A stretch of 64,000 bases of DNA. Origin: Antedon bifida. Taxonomy: Eukaryota; Echinodermata; Crinoidea; Comatulida; Antedonidae. A program made the position numbers and the translations under genes. The stretch is from assembly GCA_963402885.1 (NCBI GenBank), contig OY727098.1:9968717-10032716 (forward strand). Direction: 5' to 3'. The notes below the pieces were generated by a model. It was not told the DNA's origin. It did not search any database and was given only the letters and a program-made list of their open reading frames with translations. This document shows, piece by piece, positions 46,361-56,820 of this stretch (positions are counted from its first letter, which is position 1; each line of letters opens with the position of its first letter).

Positions 46361-46429
46361 TCTAGTGGTCTAATGGTAAAGACATATGCATATCAAGCAG
46401 AAGGTCCGGGTTCGAATCTCGGCATTAGA
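46361..46429 (+). tRNA. tRNA-like SINE head (cloverleaf-capable)
   Basis: Acceptor TCTAGTG/CATTAGA pairs at all seven positions (one wobble). The D arm is GTC...GAC with an A-box-like word, the anticodon loop is ATATCAA and the T arm is CCGGG-TTCGAAT-CTCGG. The word caagcagaaggtccgggttc is shared with SINE copies at 26.8-27.1 kb. It could be a tRNA gene, but the family context favours a SINE source. Confidence 0.55.
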
Positions 46430-46477
46430 AACATACTCCTAGATCGGTACAATTACTCCATTAACTACCTAAATTTA

Positions 46478-46842
46478 AGTTTTAATATTAACCACCATTT
46501 AAGCTGTTTTTTTAGTTTTATTCCAAAATTGTTTATATCTACCAAGCTATCTTCTTTGTTTTCTACCAAATACTATCTCCACCCTCTATTCACCAGCCTT
46601 GTGCCTTTTTTTATTTCTGTCCACTCAGGCAGCGCTTGCCTGATATGTTTATCTATCTTTGTAACTTCACTTGCACTGATGAAGGGCTAGTGTTGCCCGA
46701 AAGCTCTGCTAATTTGTCTGGCAGTTTTACTTTATCGTTTTGATTTAGCTTTTCGCTTCGTATCTTCATTGAGATACAGCCACTGATACACACAGCATTG
46801 TCATTTTTTCAGTATTTTGCCTTTGGATTTATATAATATCCA
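46478..46842 (+). mobile_element. PLE terminal repeat, family B
   Basis: Runs from ttaaccaccatttaagctgt through gtccactcaggcagcgctt, the hammerhead, gcagttttactttatcgttt and gagatacagccactgata to tgcctttggatttatata. Other copies or pieces: 25087-25210, 42006-44108, 48735-48905, 56607-56772 and 60511-60705. Confidence 0.8.
46676..46711 (+). ncRNA. Hammerhead ribozyme motif (PLE family B)
   Basis: CTGATGA at 46676-46682, stem II GGGC/GCCC with a 7-nt loop, GAAA at 46699-46702, then stem III A-GC/GC-U with loop TCT and predicted cleavage after A46711. Stem I is weak. The core is identical in the copies at 48855 and 56733 (minus). Confidence 0.75.
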
Positions 46843-46869
46843 TCTGACATTACCGTGAAATCTCTAAGA

Positions 46870-47470
46870 AAAGTTTGCCAGTTAACGCACGAGGACACAT
46901 TGCAACCTACACATAATACAAATGCTTGTGACCAATACCTCTAGTCCTCATGTATTATCATTTAACATTGTCCGCGATAACTTTTCGATTTTGACTGAAG
47001 ATAAATCCGCTACAAAAGATATTTTTCAAGAACCACCCATGATAGCTTACAGACGTGATCAAAGCATTAAAGACACTTTAGTTAAATCTAAATTACAAAA
47101 TAAAGCTAATGAATCAACTGGAACATTCAAAATGTAATAGAAATAGATGTTCGACATGTAATTACGTTTCATGTTAAAACAAAATAGTAGGACCTTCTGG
47201 TAATTATGTATCTCACAGATCGTATTACTTGCACCACTAGAAATCTAGTTTATTGTATTTCGTGTACTAAATGTAATATGCTTTATATTGTTGAAACTAA
47301 ACGCAGGTTAGGTGATAGGTTTGTAGAACATTTAAGGTCTATTAGACTAAAGACTCCCGGGTTACCTGTAGCCACCCATTTTTATAATAATGAGCATCCC
47401 CTTTCGGATATTACAATTTCTGGTGTTAATGTATGTACGGTTCTGAGACATCTCGTAGAATTATAGAAGA
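46870..47470 (+). pseudogene. PLE RT C-terminus and GIY-YIG endonuclease relic
   Basis: Segments in order: SPHVLSFNIVRDNFSILTED, PPMIAYRRDQSIKDTLVKSK, a Cys-rich CNRNRCSTCN linker, then the GIY-YIG domain NLVYCISCTKCNMLYIVETK, RRLGDRFVEHLRSIR and LPVATHFYNNEHPLSDITI. This is the domain order of canonical PLEs (RT, linker, C-terminal endonuclease). The N-terminal RT is absent and the copy has several breaks. It lies upstream of the hammerhead at 47777 in the same orientation. Confidence 0.85.
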
Positions 47471-47776
47471 AAGAATCATTTTTAAGCTTGGCACTCTTGC
47501 CCTTATCGGCATAAATGTACAATTTAGATCTTTTAAACATTAATTTTGCCAGAGACATTGACATATTAACAATTATTCACACTTAAAAGGTTTTATCTTT
47601 GTTTTAAATGTTCTGCTTTATAAGCAACCATTTCTGCTTTGTACCCCAAAGCTTTTGGAGGCGTGCCTTTATAACTATGTCATTTGTTTGTTAACATCTT
47701 TGATTGGCTGAATTGTTTTAGTATGTAATTTTGTGACTTATTATTATATGATGTCCTTTGTTACAATTCTCTTCAC

Positions 47777-47808
47777 CTGATGATGGGCTATGCCCGAAAC
47801 ATGTCGTA
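47777..47808 (+). ncRNA. Hammerhead ribozyme motif (PLE family C)
   Basis: CTGATGA at 47777-47783, stem II GGGC/GCCC with loop TAT, GAAA at 47796-47799, stem III AC/GT with loop ATGTC, predicted cleavage after A47808. Stem I is short or supplied in trans or by dimers, as in other PLE hammerheads. The upstream ~70 bp match the right inverted arm at 1971-2040. Confidence 0.75.
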
Positions 47809-47861
47809 CAAATAAACAAGATCAGTTTTAACTTGATCTTGATTTTATATATATATATAAA

Positions 47862-48530
47862 TCGCGCACCAGAAACATAATTTGGTTTAACCCACCATTC
47901 AGCAAAAACGTAGCAACCAACATCGGCCACAAGTTTTTAGCTATAGTAGAAGATTGTTTTCCTGCCGGCAACAAGCTCAGACAAATATTTAACAGAAATA
48001 CTTGAGCTAAGCTACAGTTGCATGCCGAGCGTCGATAAAGTATTTAACGCACACAACAAACACGTGATAGCCAAAGTAAAGTCTACTGAAACCAACGCGA
48101 AAAAAAGCGGATGTAACTGCCGCAATCCCAATGAATGCCCGCTTCCAGTCTAACAAAAGGAGTAGTTTACCAAGCTACAGTAAAGAGAGAAGATACATTA
48201 AAAGAAGAAACATATGTCGGACTAACTGAAAACCAGTTTAAAAACAGATACAGAAACCAACGTCTTAATTCCGGAACGAAAAACTAAGAAACGCAACGGA
48301 ACTCAGTAAATATATATGGACACTTAAAGACTCTAAAACAAATTTCTCAATTAAATGGAAAATTATAAAGAAATGCAAACCTTACTCAAATATTAACAAA
48401 AGATGAAATTTATGTATATGAAAAGTATATTATTATAATGTCAACCAGAGCTATGCTCACTGAACCGTAAGAACGAGTTATAATTTCTACTTGTAGACAT
48501 AGGAAAAAGTTCTTACTAAATTGCAGATCC
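47862..48530 (+). pseudogene. Second PLE RT-GIY-YIG fragment
   Basis: Segments: RNIIWFNPPFSKNVATNIGH, KFLAIVEDCFPAGNKLRQIF, NRNT, SYSCMPSVDKVFNAHNK, the linker CNCRNPNECPL, GVVYQATVKR, EETYVGLTENQFKNRYRNQ, RNATELSKYIWTLKDSKTNF, SIKWKIIKKCKPYSNINKRC and CRHRKKFLL. This is a different PLE lineage from the copy at 46.9 kb (CxC...CPL linker). Broken in several places and lacking the N-terminal RT. Confidence 0.85.
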
Positions 48531-48635
48531 AAATAGTTTATCTAATTGAAACAATATGCTATTGTCTACGACTTCCTGATGACTCACTTGAATTAAGCCC
48601 TGTGATATAACTGTGTCACATATGTTTTTTATATT

Positions 48636-48691
48636 TCGCCTGAAGAGTGCGACCAGCTACATGCTGGTCATACGAAACAGATTTGTAGCGA
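48636..48691 (+). ncRNA. Complete hammerhead ribozyme (PLE family D)
   Basis: Every element can be drawn. Stem I is TCGC (48636-48639) with GCGA (48688-48691). The core is CTGAAGA at 48640-48646. Stem II pairs GTGCGACCAGC with GCTGGTCATAC, with one mismatch and one wobble, around TACAT. GAAA is at 48674-48677, stem III is A-C-A/T-G-T with loop GATT, and cleavage is predicted after A48687. It lies ~110 bp downstream of PLE coding sequence, same strand. The best-formed ribozyme in the window. Confidence 0.85.
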
Positions 48692-48734
48692 TTAAAACAA
48701 TGAAGTAACCAAGTTTTCTGCTGTTATTTTTATT

Positions 48735-48905
48735 TATTTCCACCCACCATTGAACACCCTGTCTCTTTTTGTTGTATTTCTTTTATTCCTGTCCACCCAG
48801 GCAGCACTTGCCAGTTCTTATGCTATGACGTTATCCAAATTCCTTCACTTGCACTGATGAAGGGCTAGTGTTGCCCGAAAGCTCTGCTAACTTTTCTGGC
48901 TGTTT
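48735..48905 (+). mobile_element. PLE terminal-repeat fragment, family B
   Basis: Matches 46540-46725 (tgtccacccaggcagca, ttcacttgcactgatgaagg) and stops soon after the hammerhead at ggctgttttac. It directly follows the family D ribozyme region. Confidence 0.75.
48855..48890 (+). ncRNA. Hammerhead motif, family B, second copy
   Basis: CTGATGA at 48855-48861, GGGC/GCCC stem II, GAAA at 48878-48881 and stem III AGC/GCT; same sequence as at 46676. Confidence 0.75.
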
Positions 48906-50272
48906 TACGTACCAGAACTCAAATAGTCAATGCGTTTAACGTATTTACTCAATATATCTATAAATAAATTACAGTGTGTTCATATATATTGTTGGCTTAT
49001 GTGTGCCAAATTTTGATTAATAAAACTAAAAGAGTTCGGAGATATTTAAAAAATATTGCTCGTTTTGGCCGTTTGCTACGTATTTTCTTAATTTTTAAAA
49101 TGCTTTTACAACGTGGTTACTTTATGAACACAAACTATGTTTAGGTATGTTAGTCTAAGTTTAGCGTACTATCGATCTGCTATTTTGATTTTTTTAATTT
49201 AAGCGTGTTTATATTTTTAATAAAAACCGAGTTTTTTTAGATTTTGTGGTCGCTAGAACTCAAATATAATTGTCTCCGTTCACTCAAAGTTTATTATAAA
49301 TGTAAAATGACTTATTAAAATATCTTTATTATCATTAAATTGCAATTTACATAATGAAAAGCTTTAATTTCATTATCAGTCATCATTTAGTTAGCAAATG
49401 ATTATTTTAAAAGTACATATTACAATTTTTCGGAATTTTGTTGTCATTCTAAAACTGGAAAACGTTTCAAATTTAAGGACTTGTGGCAGGTCTTGTATTA
49501 AATTACGATTTATTTTGTTTATTAAACATTTTAGAAACAAAAAATCCTTTAATATGTGTAATCATTAAAACATTCTGCATCAACTAGACGTTGATGTTAT
49601 TGATTTATATAGTTTTAAAGCTATTAAATTGGCGATTAAATGTCACGTATTTTCAAAGTCCTAAGCATTTTCACTGGAACCACAGCATCCTAGTCCCAAC
49701 AGCATCAACAGCCTACAGTAGTAAACTATAGATAAACCAGGTATAATAGTTCTTAACTTTAATATTGAATAAATATTAATACAGTGTTGCAATATTATTT
49801 ACATACATTGAATTGATTGCATATTTTACGTGTAAGTGTGAAATGATGTTCTGAATTGAATTTTTGTTTATGTACAGTATGATTTTTGAACAATGTGTTA
49901 AAGATATAATTGAACTGAACAATTTTTTTTTTCATGTTTTGTTGAATATGCCGTCACTATAGAGTTGTTCACTTTGACCAAAAATTAGATTTTAAAAAAT
50001 GCATTTGTACCTGAAAAGGGGGACAATTTAAACAAACATGGTTAAATATACTGTTTATTTTGTATTTTTGTTAAGTGAAATCTTTATTGTTTTTGTTTAT
50101 TTTCTACGGCAAGTGAATATCTTTGATAAAATTGCAAAATGGCAAGGTATTCAAAGTATGATTGTATTAATCTTCATTGTTCATGTTTTTTGGGGACAAT
50201 AAATCTTTCAATTAATTTTTTACTGTATTATTTTTGTTTAATACTACAGTAACTTGATTGAATTTGTTTCAG
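48906..50272. other. No gene recognised
   Basis: AT-rich spacer; nothing supported. Confidence 0.5.
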
Positions 50273-50434
50273 GTTTGGAAAAATGATATTGCCACACTTT
50301 TGGAAAGCATAGGACAATGTCAACACAGGAATCGAGGCAACTGTTTATTGACTAATCGGAACAATGCAATTACAGCATTGTGTTATTGCCATTTCATTTG
50401 GACTTCTGCAACATTAGCACAAGGCACCTGTGAC
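50273..50434 (+). CDS. Candidate 162-bp internal exon, unknown product
   Basis: The acceptor ttgaatttgtttcag and donor GAC|gtatgt bracket exactly 54 open codons. The peptide includes VWKNDIATLLESIGQCQHRN and a Cys/His-bearing CYCHFIWTSATLAQGTCD. Length divisible by three and strong sites favour a real exon. No family is recognised and no partner exons were found. It lies just upstream of the AACGTT element. Confidence 0.45.
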
Positions 50435-50859
50435 GTATGTTGTATTTATTGTGTTTTACTGTAATCAGCCAATATTTATAGTTATTCAATCATGTTAGTT
50501 GGCAAACATATTACAAACTGGTTATTAGTATATTTTTTATACTTAACTTTGGTACCTGAGAACTGTCAGTGAGGATGTACATTATTTGATCGTTGCTTGG
50601 ATTTTACCTGATGATTTGATAACACCTGATTAAATGTTATTTTATGTTTTTATAGAAATTAAAGATTAGTAAGATATACAGTATTTATAAAATGTCTCTA
50701 TTGATGGATTCTGCGACGTAACAGTATACTTTACTACCAACTACTTTAAAACCGTTGATTCAAATTGGATATAGTAATTCAACAAATCAATTACCATTGA
50801 AAATATGCCAGATTTCAGCTTGATTTATTTTGGTTGTATTACTATAAGCTGTTCTTCTA

Positions 50860-51668
50860 TTAACTAAACCATTGCTATGTTAAATAATTGTTGAATCAAC
50901 GGTAAAAATGTGTTTACACTGAATCAACGTTGATCATGTTGATTAAACGTTATTTTTTCTACCTTGAATTTGGTTGATTACTCTACAATGGATCAACGTT
51001 GATATTTTTTTTAATTTGAACTTTAATTCAACAGTTTTTCAGCGTTATTTCAACGTTTGCGGATAATGTTGAATTAACTTTAATATTTCAACATTGAATC
51101 AACGTTGATAATTTTTGTTGAGGCAAACTTTCATTTTCAACCATTTTTTCAACGTTATTTCAACGTTACTTATTTTAACGTTGTTTCAACGTTGATAATT
51201 TCTATGTTGATTCAACGTTGACATTTACGTTGAGGCAAACTTTCATTTTCAACCATTTTTTCAACGTTATTTCAACGTTACCTATTTTAACGTTGTTTCA
51301 ACGTTGATAATTTCTATGTTGATTCAACGTTGACATTTAAGTTGAGGCAAACTTTCATTTTCAACCATTTTTTCAACGTTATTTCAACGTTACTTATTTT
51401 AACGTTGTTAATCAACGTTGATAATTTCTATGTTGATTCAACGTTGACATTTACGTTGAGGCAAACTTTCATTTCAACCATTTTTAAACGTTATTTCAAC
51501 GTTACCTATTTTAACGTTGTTTCAACGTTGATAATTTCTATGTTGATTCAACGTTGACATTTACGTTGAGGCAAACTTTCATTTTCAACCACTTTTTCAA
51601 CGTTATTTCAACGTTTGCAGATAACGTTGAATTAACGTTAATTCAAGCAATTTTTGCCCACTGGGCCG
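50860..51668. repeat. AACGTT-rich element with ~112-bp tandem array
   Basis: The word gttgaggcaaactttcattt recurs at about 51117, 51229, 51341, 51455 and 51565 (steps 110-114). Units are packed with TCAACGTT/AACGTTGA words. The right edge reads tttttgcccactgggc, a terminus style seen in DNA transposons, but the matching left terminus was not found. The minus/plus frames here are by-products. Confidence 0.85.
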
Positions 51669-51889
51669 TAAGTTTTTATTTATTTTTGTTGTAATATAGA
51701 TTTTTAAATAGTTATAGTTCAATGTTATATATTTATCATTGTTGTTATCTGACTCTCTGGCGGTAATCTATGAGAGGTAAATTGGCCTTATTAGGTCTAT
51801 GATGCACATAAAATGCCAAACCTTGTGTACGGCCCGGGGGCTGCCGCGCCCGGCCCAGGCGGCCTAATTAGGCTTACCGCTTAGGCCTC

Positions 51890-51985
51890 GGTCTACATTA
51901 GGCCTCGGTCTACATTAGGCCTCGGTCTACATTAGGCCTCGGTCTACATTAGGCCTCGGTCTACATTAGGCCTCGGTTAGTCTGG
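51890..51985 (+). repeat. 17-bp minisatellite
   Basis: About six copies of attaggcctcggtctac in direct array. A second array of about five lies at 53024-53120, and a single copy in repeat copy 2 at about 61445. Confidence 0.95.
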
Positions 51986-52339
51986 GCTCCAGACGGAGTT
52001 TTGTCTTAATATTAGTAAAAATATAAATATTTGTGCACATATGGCGTTTCATACGTGTATACTTGAGTTTGGATACTCCATCTGTGTGGGCATGGAACTA
52101 TAATATAAGATAGTTCCATTATAGCCGATGGGAAACACGCACAAGTCACGTGGTTTGACACCAAGAATTCTTGGTGCATAGATTATCCAGTTGACTAGTT
52201 TCAGCCGCATGCGATTGGCTACTCACTCGTACGCTGTTTTAATATTCATATTTTAGAATTTCAAAGACTCGCGCAACAACAACTAAGATGTTGCGCATGC
52301 GCCATGTTACGTTTAGACAATGTGTGGAGAGACGTACAC

Positions 52340-52900
52340 ACACGTGTGTACTTTTGTATATTGATGAAAGTTTCTGAAGGCTAGAAATGATTTTATATGG
52401 AATGCCTATAGAGTAGTATAGTCTGGTAAACATTTGATGGGATTTTCTCCAAGAACATGAAAACTCTTCTTGATAATGATAGGCTATAGCTTCTCCGCAA
52501 ATCAAACATTGAATGGATTTATTATGCGGAGATTATCCCACCCAGACCCTGTCCTCCTAGCCTGGATCCTGTCTGTGTGATGGTGTACGTAGCTCTGTTA
52601 TGTGCCGATGGTGGTTGTACCTTATTGACGTTTTATGGCAGGTCATAGGCCTACTACGTACGAGTAGGCCTACGAAGGAGGCCTAGACAATTAATAAACA
52701 AAACAACTTGGCAACACGATTTTATATTTCAACAGTTGTTCAGTCTCATCGTACATTCAGCACTGTACGTACTCGATCTTTTCATTTTTAAACAAAATAA
52801 TCATTGGTTGATTCGAAATCCATTATTAATATTACATACACCGCCCGCCCCATAATAGCCAAATACGGTATGATAACCTACGTCATTATTCTTATCGGAT
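52340..52900 (+). repeat. Dispersed ~530-bp repeat, copy 2
   Basis: Counterpart of 40729-41270, lying inside the copy-1-specific segment of repeat R and between the two 17-bp arrays, so probably an insertion there. Confidence 0.8.
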
Positions 52901-53023
52901 GTTTGCGGTCTGCAAATCGATTTCTATACGTGTTTCACAAGTCTGTATTTTGAGACAAAAATAAAAACGACGACGTGTGGAATGACATAAAAAAGACAAT
53001 ATACAGACTTGGATGGAGCAAGT

Positions 53024-53120
53024 CTAGGCCTCGGTCTACATTATGCCTCGGTCTACATTAGGCCTCGGTCTACATTAGGCCTCGGTCTACATTATAGGCC
53101 TCGGTCTACATTAGGCACTA
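53024..53120 (+). repeat. 17-bp minisatellite, second array
   Basis: Variants of attaggcctcggtctac, including attatgcctc and attataggcctc forms, where repeat R resumes after the 1-kb segment. Confidence 0.9.
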
Positions 53121-54566
53121 GGGCCTATAGTGTCTGTTTACAGGTTTGTAAGTGCATAAACAGAGTAGGCCTAGACCTAATTTTTCTGGAATCTAGGCAT
53201 AGATTAGTATAGGCACTGACTAGGCCTATGTCTAGAAATAAGCATGGCCTAGTATTATTTACAGCTTTTTAGCCTGGGGGCCTAGGCTAGGATAGGCCTA
53301 CTCCTAGCCTAGTTTAGCTAGGAGGCATAGCCTATCTTAGGCTAGGCTAGGCCTAGGTAGTACTCAGTACTAGAAGCCTGCCTAGGCCTAGATGTAGCCT
53401 ACATCCTAAAACTAGACTAGGCCTAGGCTAGAACCTCTAGTAAAGGCTTTGACAGGTATCTAGGCCCTACCTACATTATGTATGTTAGGGCCTATCTGAC
53501 TTCTAGCATAGGCCTAGCCTAGACATTTACCAAAGGTGTACTGTATGTTTCCCTTCTACATCATTAACAGCTAGCTTAGAACAAGCCCCGCATTAAATCA
53601 AGCATCCATCCTAAATATTTTTAATATAATTTTGTAATAAATACACTGTACTATTATTCACGAATTAAACATACTATTATGACTTACAAAGCAAATTAAT
53701 TTTTAGTTTTAGTGTCCGGTTTGGAGTATTCAATCAACTACTTAATTAATTAACGTTTTAATGTGACTAACAACATATGAAAATATAAATAACAATTACT
53801 CCTTAAAAAAATTATAAATAAAGTAATAAAAAATAATAATTCAATCCAAATAATGGTAGTAGGCCTATCTAGTAGTAACAAAAGAGATTTCTTAAAATAG
53901 TAACTATTGAATGCTGTTGATGTTGACTGTATTCAGTTTTTTCAGTTAAAAACAAGATGGTACAAATGGAAAAAAGATCTAGAAGAGAGGAAAATAACAA
54001 GATGAAGGAGCAGAAAATATATGGTTGAATATATGACTAAAATCATACCTTACATTAAAACAATCAATTAAATTAATATTTTATATAAAGCATGAAATTA
54101 ATGGCAGGACATGTAATGAGGCCAGTCAAACTAATAACATATAGCATTGAAATAGTAATAGTAAATGTAAAATAAAGAGGTAATTTAGGTGGAAAAATGC
54201 TAATAAAAAAAACAAAATCTGCTAATATTAAACTACAAGTAAAAATGTTTATTCACATATTTTTTTTATTAATTATATTTTCAGCCTCTGCTATGATTAG
54301 TACCAAGTATTGTTAATCAGTCACCACTTCTCATGCTTTCAACAAGATTTACTTAACAATTTGATGTCTTTTAAATGTAATTGGTCATCTCAATATTGAT
54401 TTATGTTTTAAACCATCAGATAATAGTGCTAGTAATAATTGTAGCAGTACAATTAAAAATTAAAATTTGTAATGTGATTAGTTCACAACACAATTACAAA
54501 AGACAGTAAAAAAGTAGTTAATTTAAAATTCCCAAATTCAATTTAACTTTCCGGAAAACGCTTGCC

Positions 54567-56565
54567 TCATTTTTTTAGGTTTCTCACCTTGTCATACACA
54601 CATTTTATGACCATATGTTGAATGGATACGTTTTTGTCATAAATGGCTTTAACCTTTAAAAAATAAAAATATTTATAATTAATATTGTTATTTTTTTTAT
54701 CATCATAAGATTGGAATTGTAGCTCTTACATTGCTTGTTCACTTTTATTTATATTTATAAATTATATAAATTTATTGTATTTTAATTATGATGAGATTTA
54801 TTTTTATTATTACAGTACATTATTTGAAATCATGGCTAAAAATACCGTATTTATGTGGTAGGAAGTTAGAAAGTTCAAATAAGGTTTCCGAATTCAACAT
54901 AACTTGCATTTTCAACAAAATTAAATTCACGGTATGTTGAATTTTTACAGTGCTGTAAGCCTATTTAAACTGTCTAACCTACCAAATAATGTTATTCCCA
55001 CTTACCTTATCCATTGTAATTTTGCCTTTGAGGACATCAGCATACAACGTTTTCAACAGGCCAATATCCATTTCAGAAAACACATGTCTGATTTTTCGAC
55101 TGGTCAACTAAAAAAATGAAGATAGTGTGTAAATGAATGTATAAACATTTTTTCATACTTGATTTTAATCTATAAGTGAATTCAATTAATGTGTTGTACA
55201 TAGATGAAACAGTAGGCCTATGATTAGATACATTTAAAATATATTAAACTAATTTATAATTGTTACCGGCAAAGGTGTATAATCTTCATCTGATGATGAG
55301 TTGAAGTTTTCTTGATCTTTAGCTGACAAAAAACATAAATGGCATATACTTTCATAAGTAAAATATAAAAAAAACAACATCAACATGGAGTGATGCATGT
55401 ATGATGCCACATGTTCTCTATTTGCGTTATTGTTTTTATTTTTTTCCCATGACTGAAAAATAGAATATATAAAATCAGTAATAGTGTTTATTTCAAATAT
55501 TTGTTTTAAATTGTCTTATTCAGTAGCCTAGAGTGTTTTTCCTTACCAAAGTTGCTAGCTGCTTCCTAAAATGTGTGCAGTTTATTGTCTTTTCTCTTCG
55601 TACACCTAGGCTGTGCCACATCCGTGTTAACTCTTGGCAATTTTTTCACCAGTTGTGGTTTTAAAAAATGTATCAGACTCTTGAATGTTTGAGAGGTTTT
55701 TTAAATGATTCATTAATTCAACAAGGTCTTGTTCAAGAATCAAAACTGCTGGTCCTTGTGTTGCTGTTTTGTGATTTGTAACCTATTATTGTTAAAAAGT
55801 AGATTTGATAGTCTTCAACAATGCTTTATTATTAAACAAATAAATCAAATTTTTTATATTATGAAAATGCATAATAATTAGTTTTTCCTTATTGACAATT
55901 TGCTGTGCTTTGTTTTTGGTAAGATAATAATACAAAAAAAATACAAAAATTGTTACAATTTTAATGCCACCTAATATTGTAAGTAATTTAGCTAAATTTA
56001 AAAATTCAACATACAATCTTTTTTACTTGATATGATAATTTAAGCCTGTATACTGTATAATTCATAATGTATATAACGTAATAATGTTGTGATCTACAGT
56101 ACTTCTTGACATTTAAGAGTTCATCTGTACTTACTGAAACACAATAATTACCATTGATTTCCTCGGCCTGCTGGAATTCAGATACAGTCATCTTCGAGAT
56201 GATGCTGGAGCGACAGCCATTGCGCAGGCAAATCAGTGATAAGTACCTTTGAAAAACACTATGTCATCCAACGACAGTGTTTTACCATGATTTAGCTTTT
56301 CTGAAAGTTGTAAAATTATAACACAATTTTATTTTCTATAGAGAAATAAATTAAATAAATAGGGGAGAGGGAAGAGAATCAAATAAACTAAAAATGAATT
56401 CCAGTTGTAATGTGATGTACCTATTCTGGTTCTTTTTTTTTATATATTTCAATGAATGAAAATAAAAAAAATGTTTTTATTAAATTGAACATGCTGCTAT
56501 TCAATTTACTATAATAATAATATTAATAATAATAATAATAATAATAATATAATAATAATATTAAT

Positions 56566-56609
<44 letters not shown>

Positions 56610-56780
56610 CCAAAGGCAAATTACTGAAAAAAATGACAATGCTGTGGGTATCAGTGGCTGGATCTCAATGGAGATACAAATAAAAAAAGCGAAAAGCTAA
56701 ATCAAAACGATAAAGTAAACAGCCAGAAAAGTTAGCAGAGCTTTCGGGCAACACTAGCCCTTCATCAGTGCAATAATAAT

Positions 56781-56820
<40 letters not shown>

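Larger units (their letters stand above)
51801..54552. repeat. Long direct repeat R, copy 1
   Basis: Shares with 61355-63422, in order: gatgcacataaaatgcca, gggctgccgcgcccggccc, taattaggcttaccgc, ggcctcggtctac, gtgtctgtttacag, aagtgcataaacagagtagg, catggcct, agcctacat, cattaacagctagcttagaa, attaaatcaa, ttttagttttagtgtccggt, gatctagaagagaggaaaat, ggacatgtaatgaggccagt and cagcctctgctatga. It ends ~15 bp before the stop codon of the recombinase gene. It contains a ~1-kb segment (52005-53023) missing from copy 2. No protein-coding content seen. Confidence 0.9.

Noticed and set aside
51890-51985. CRISPR-like array
   Set aside because: 17-bp units are contiguous without unique spacers and lie in eukaryotic repeat DNA; it is a minisatellite.
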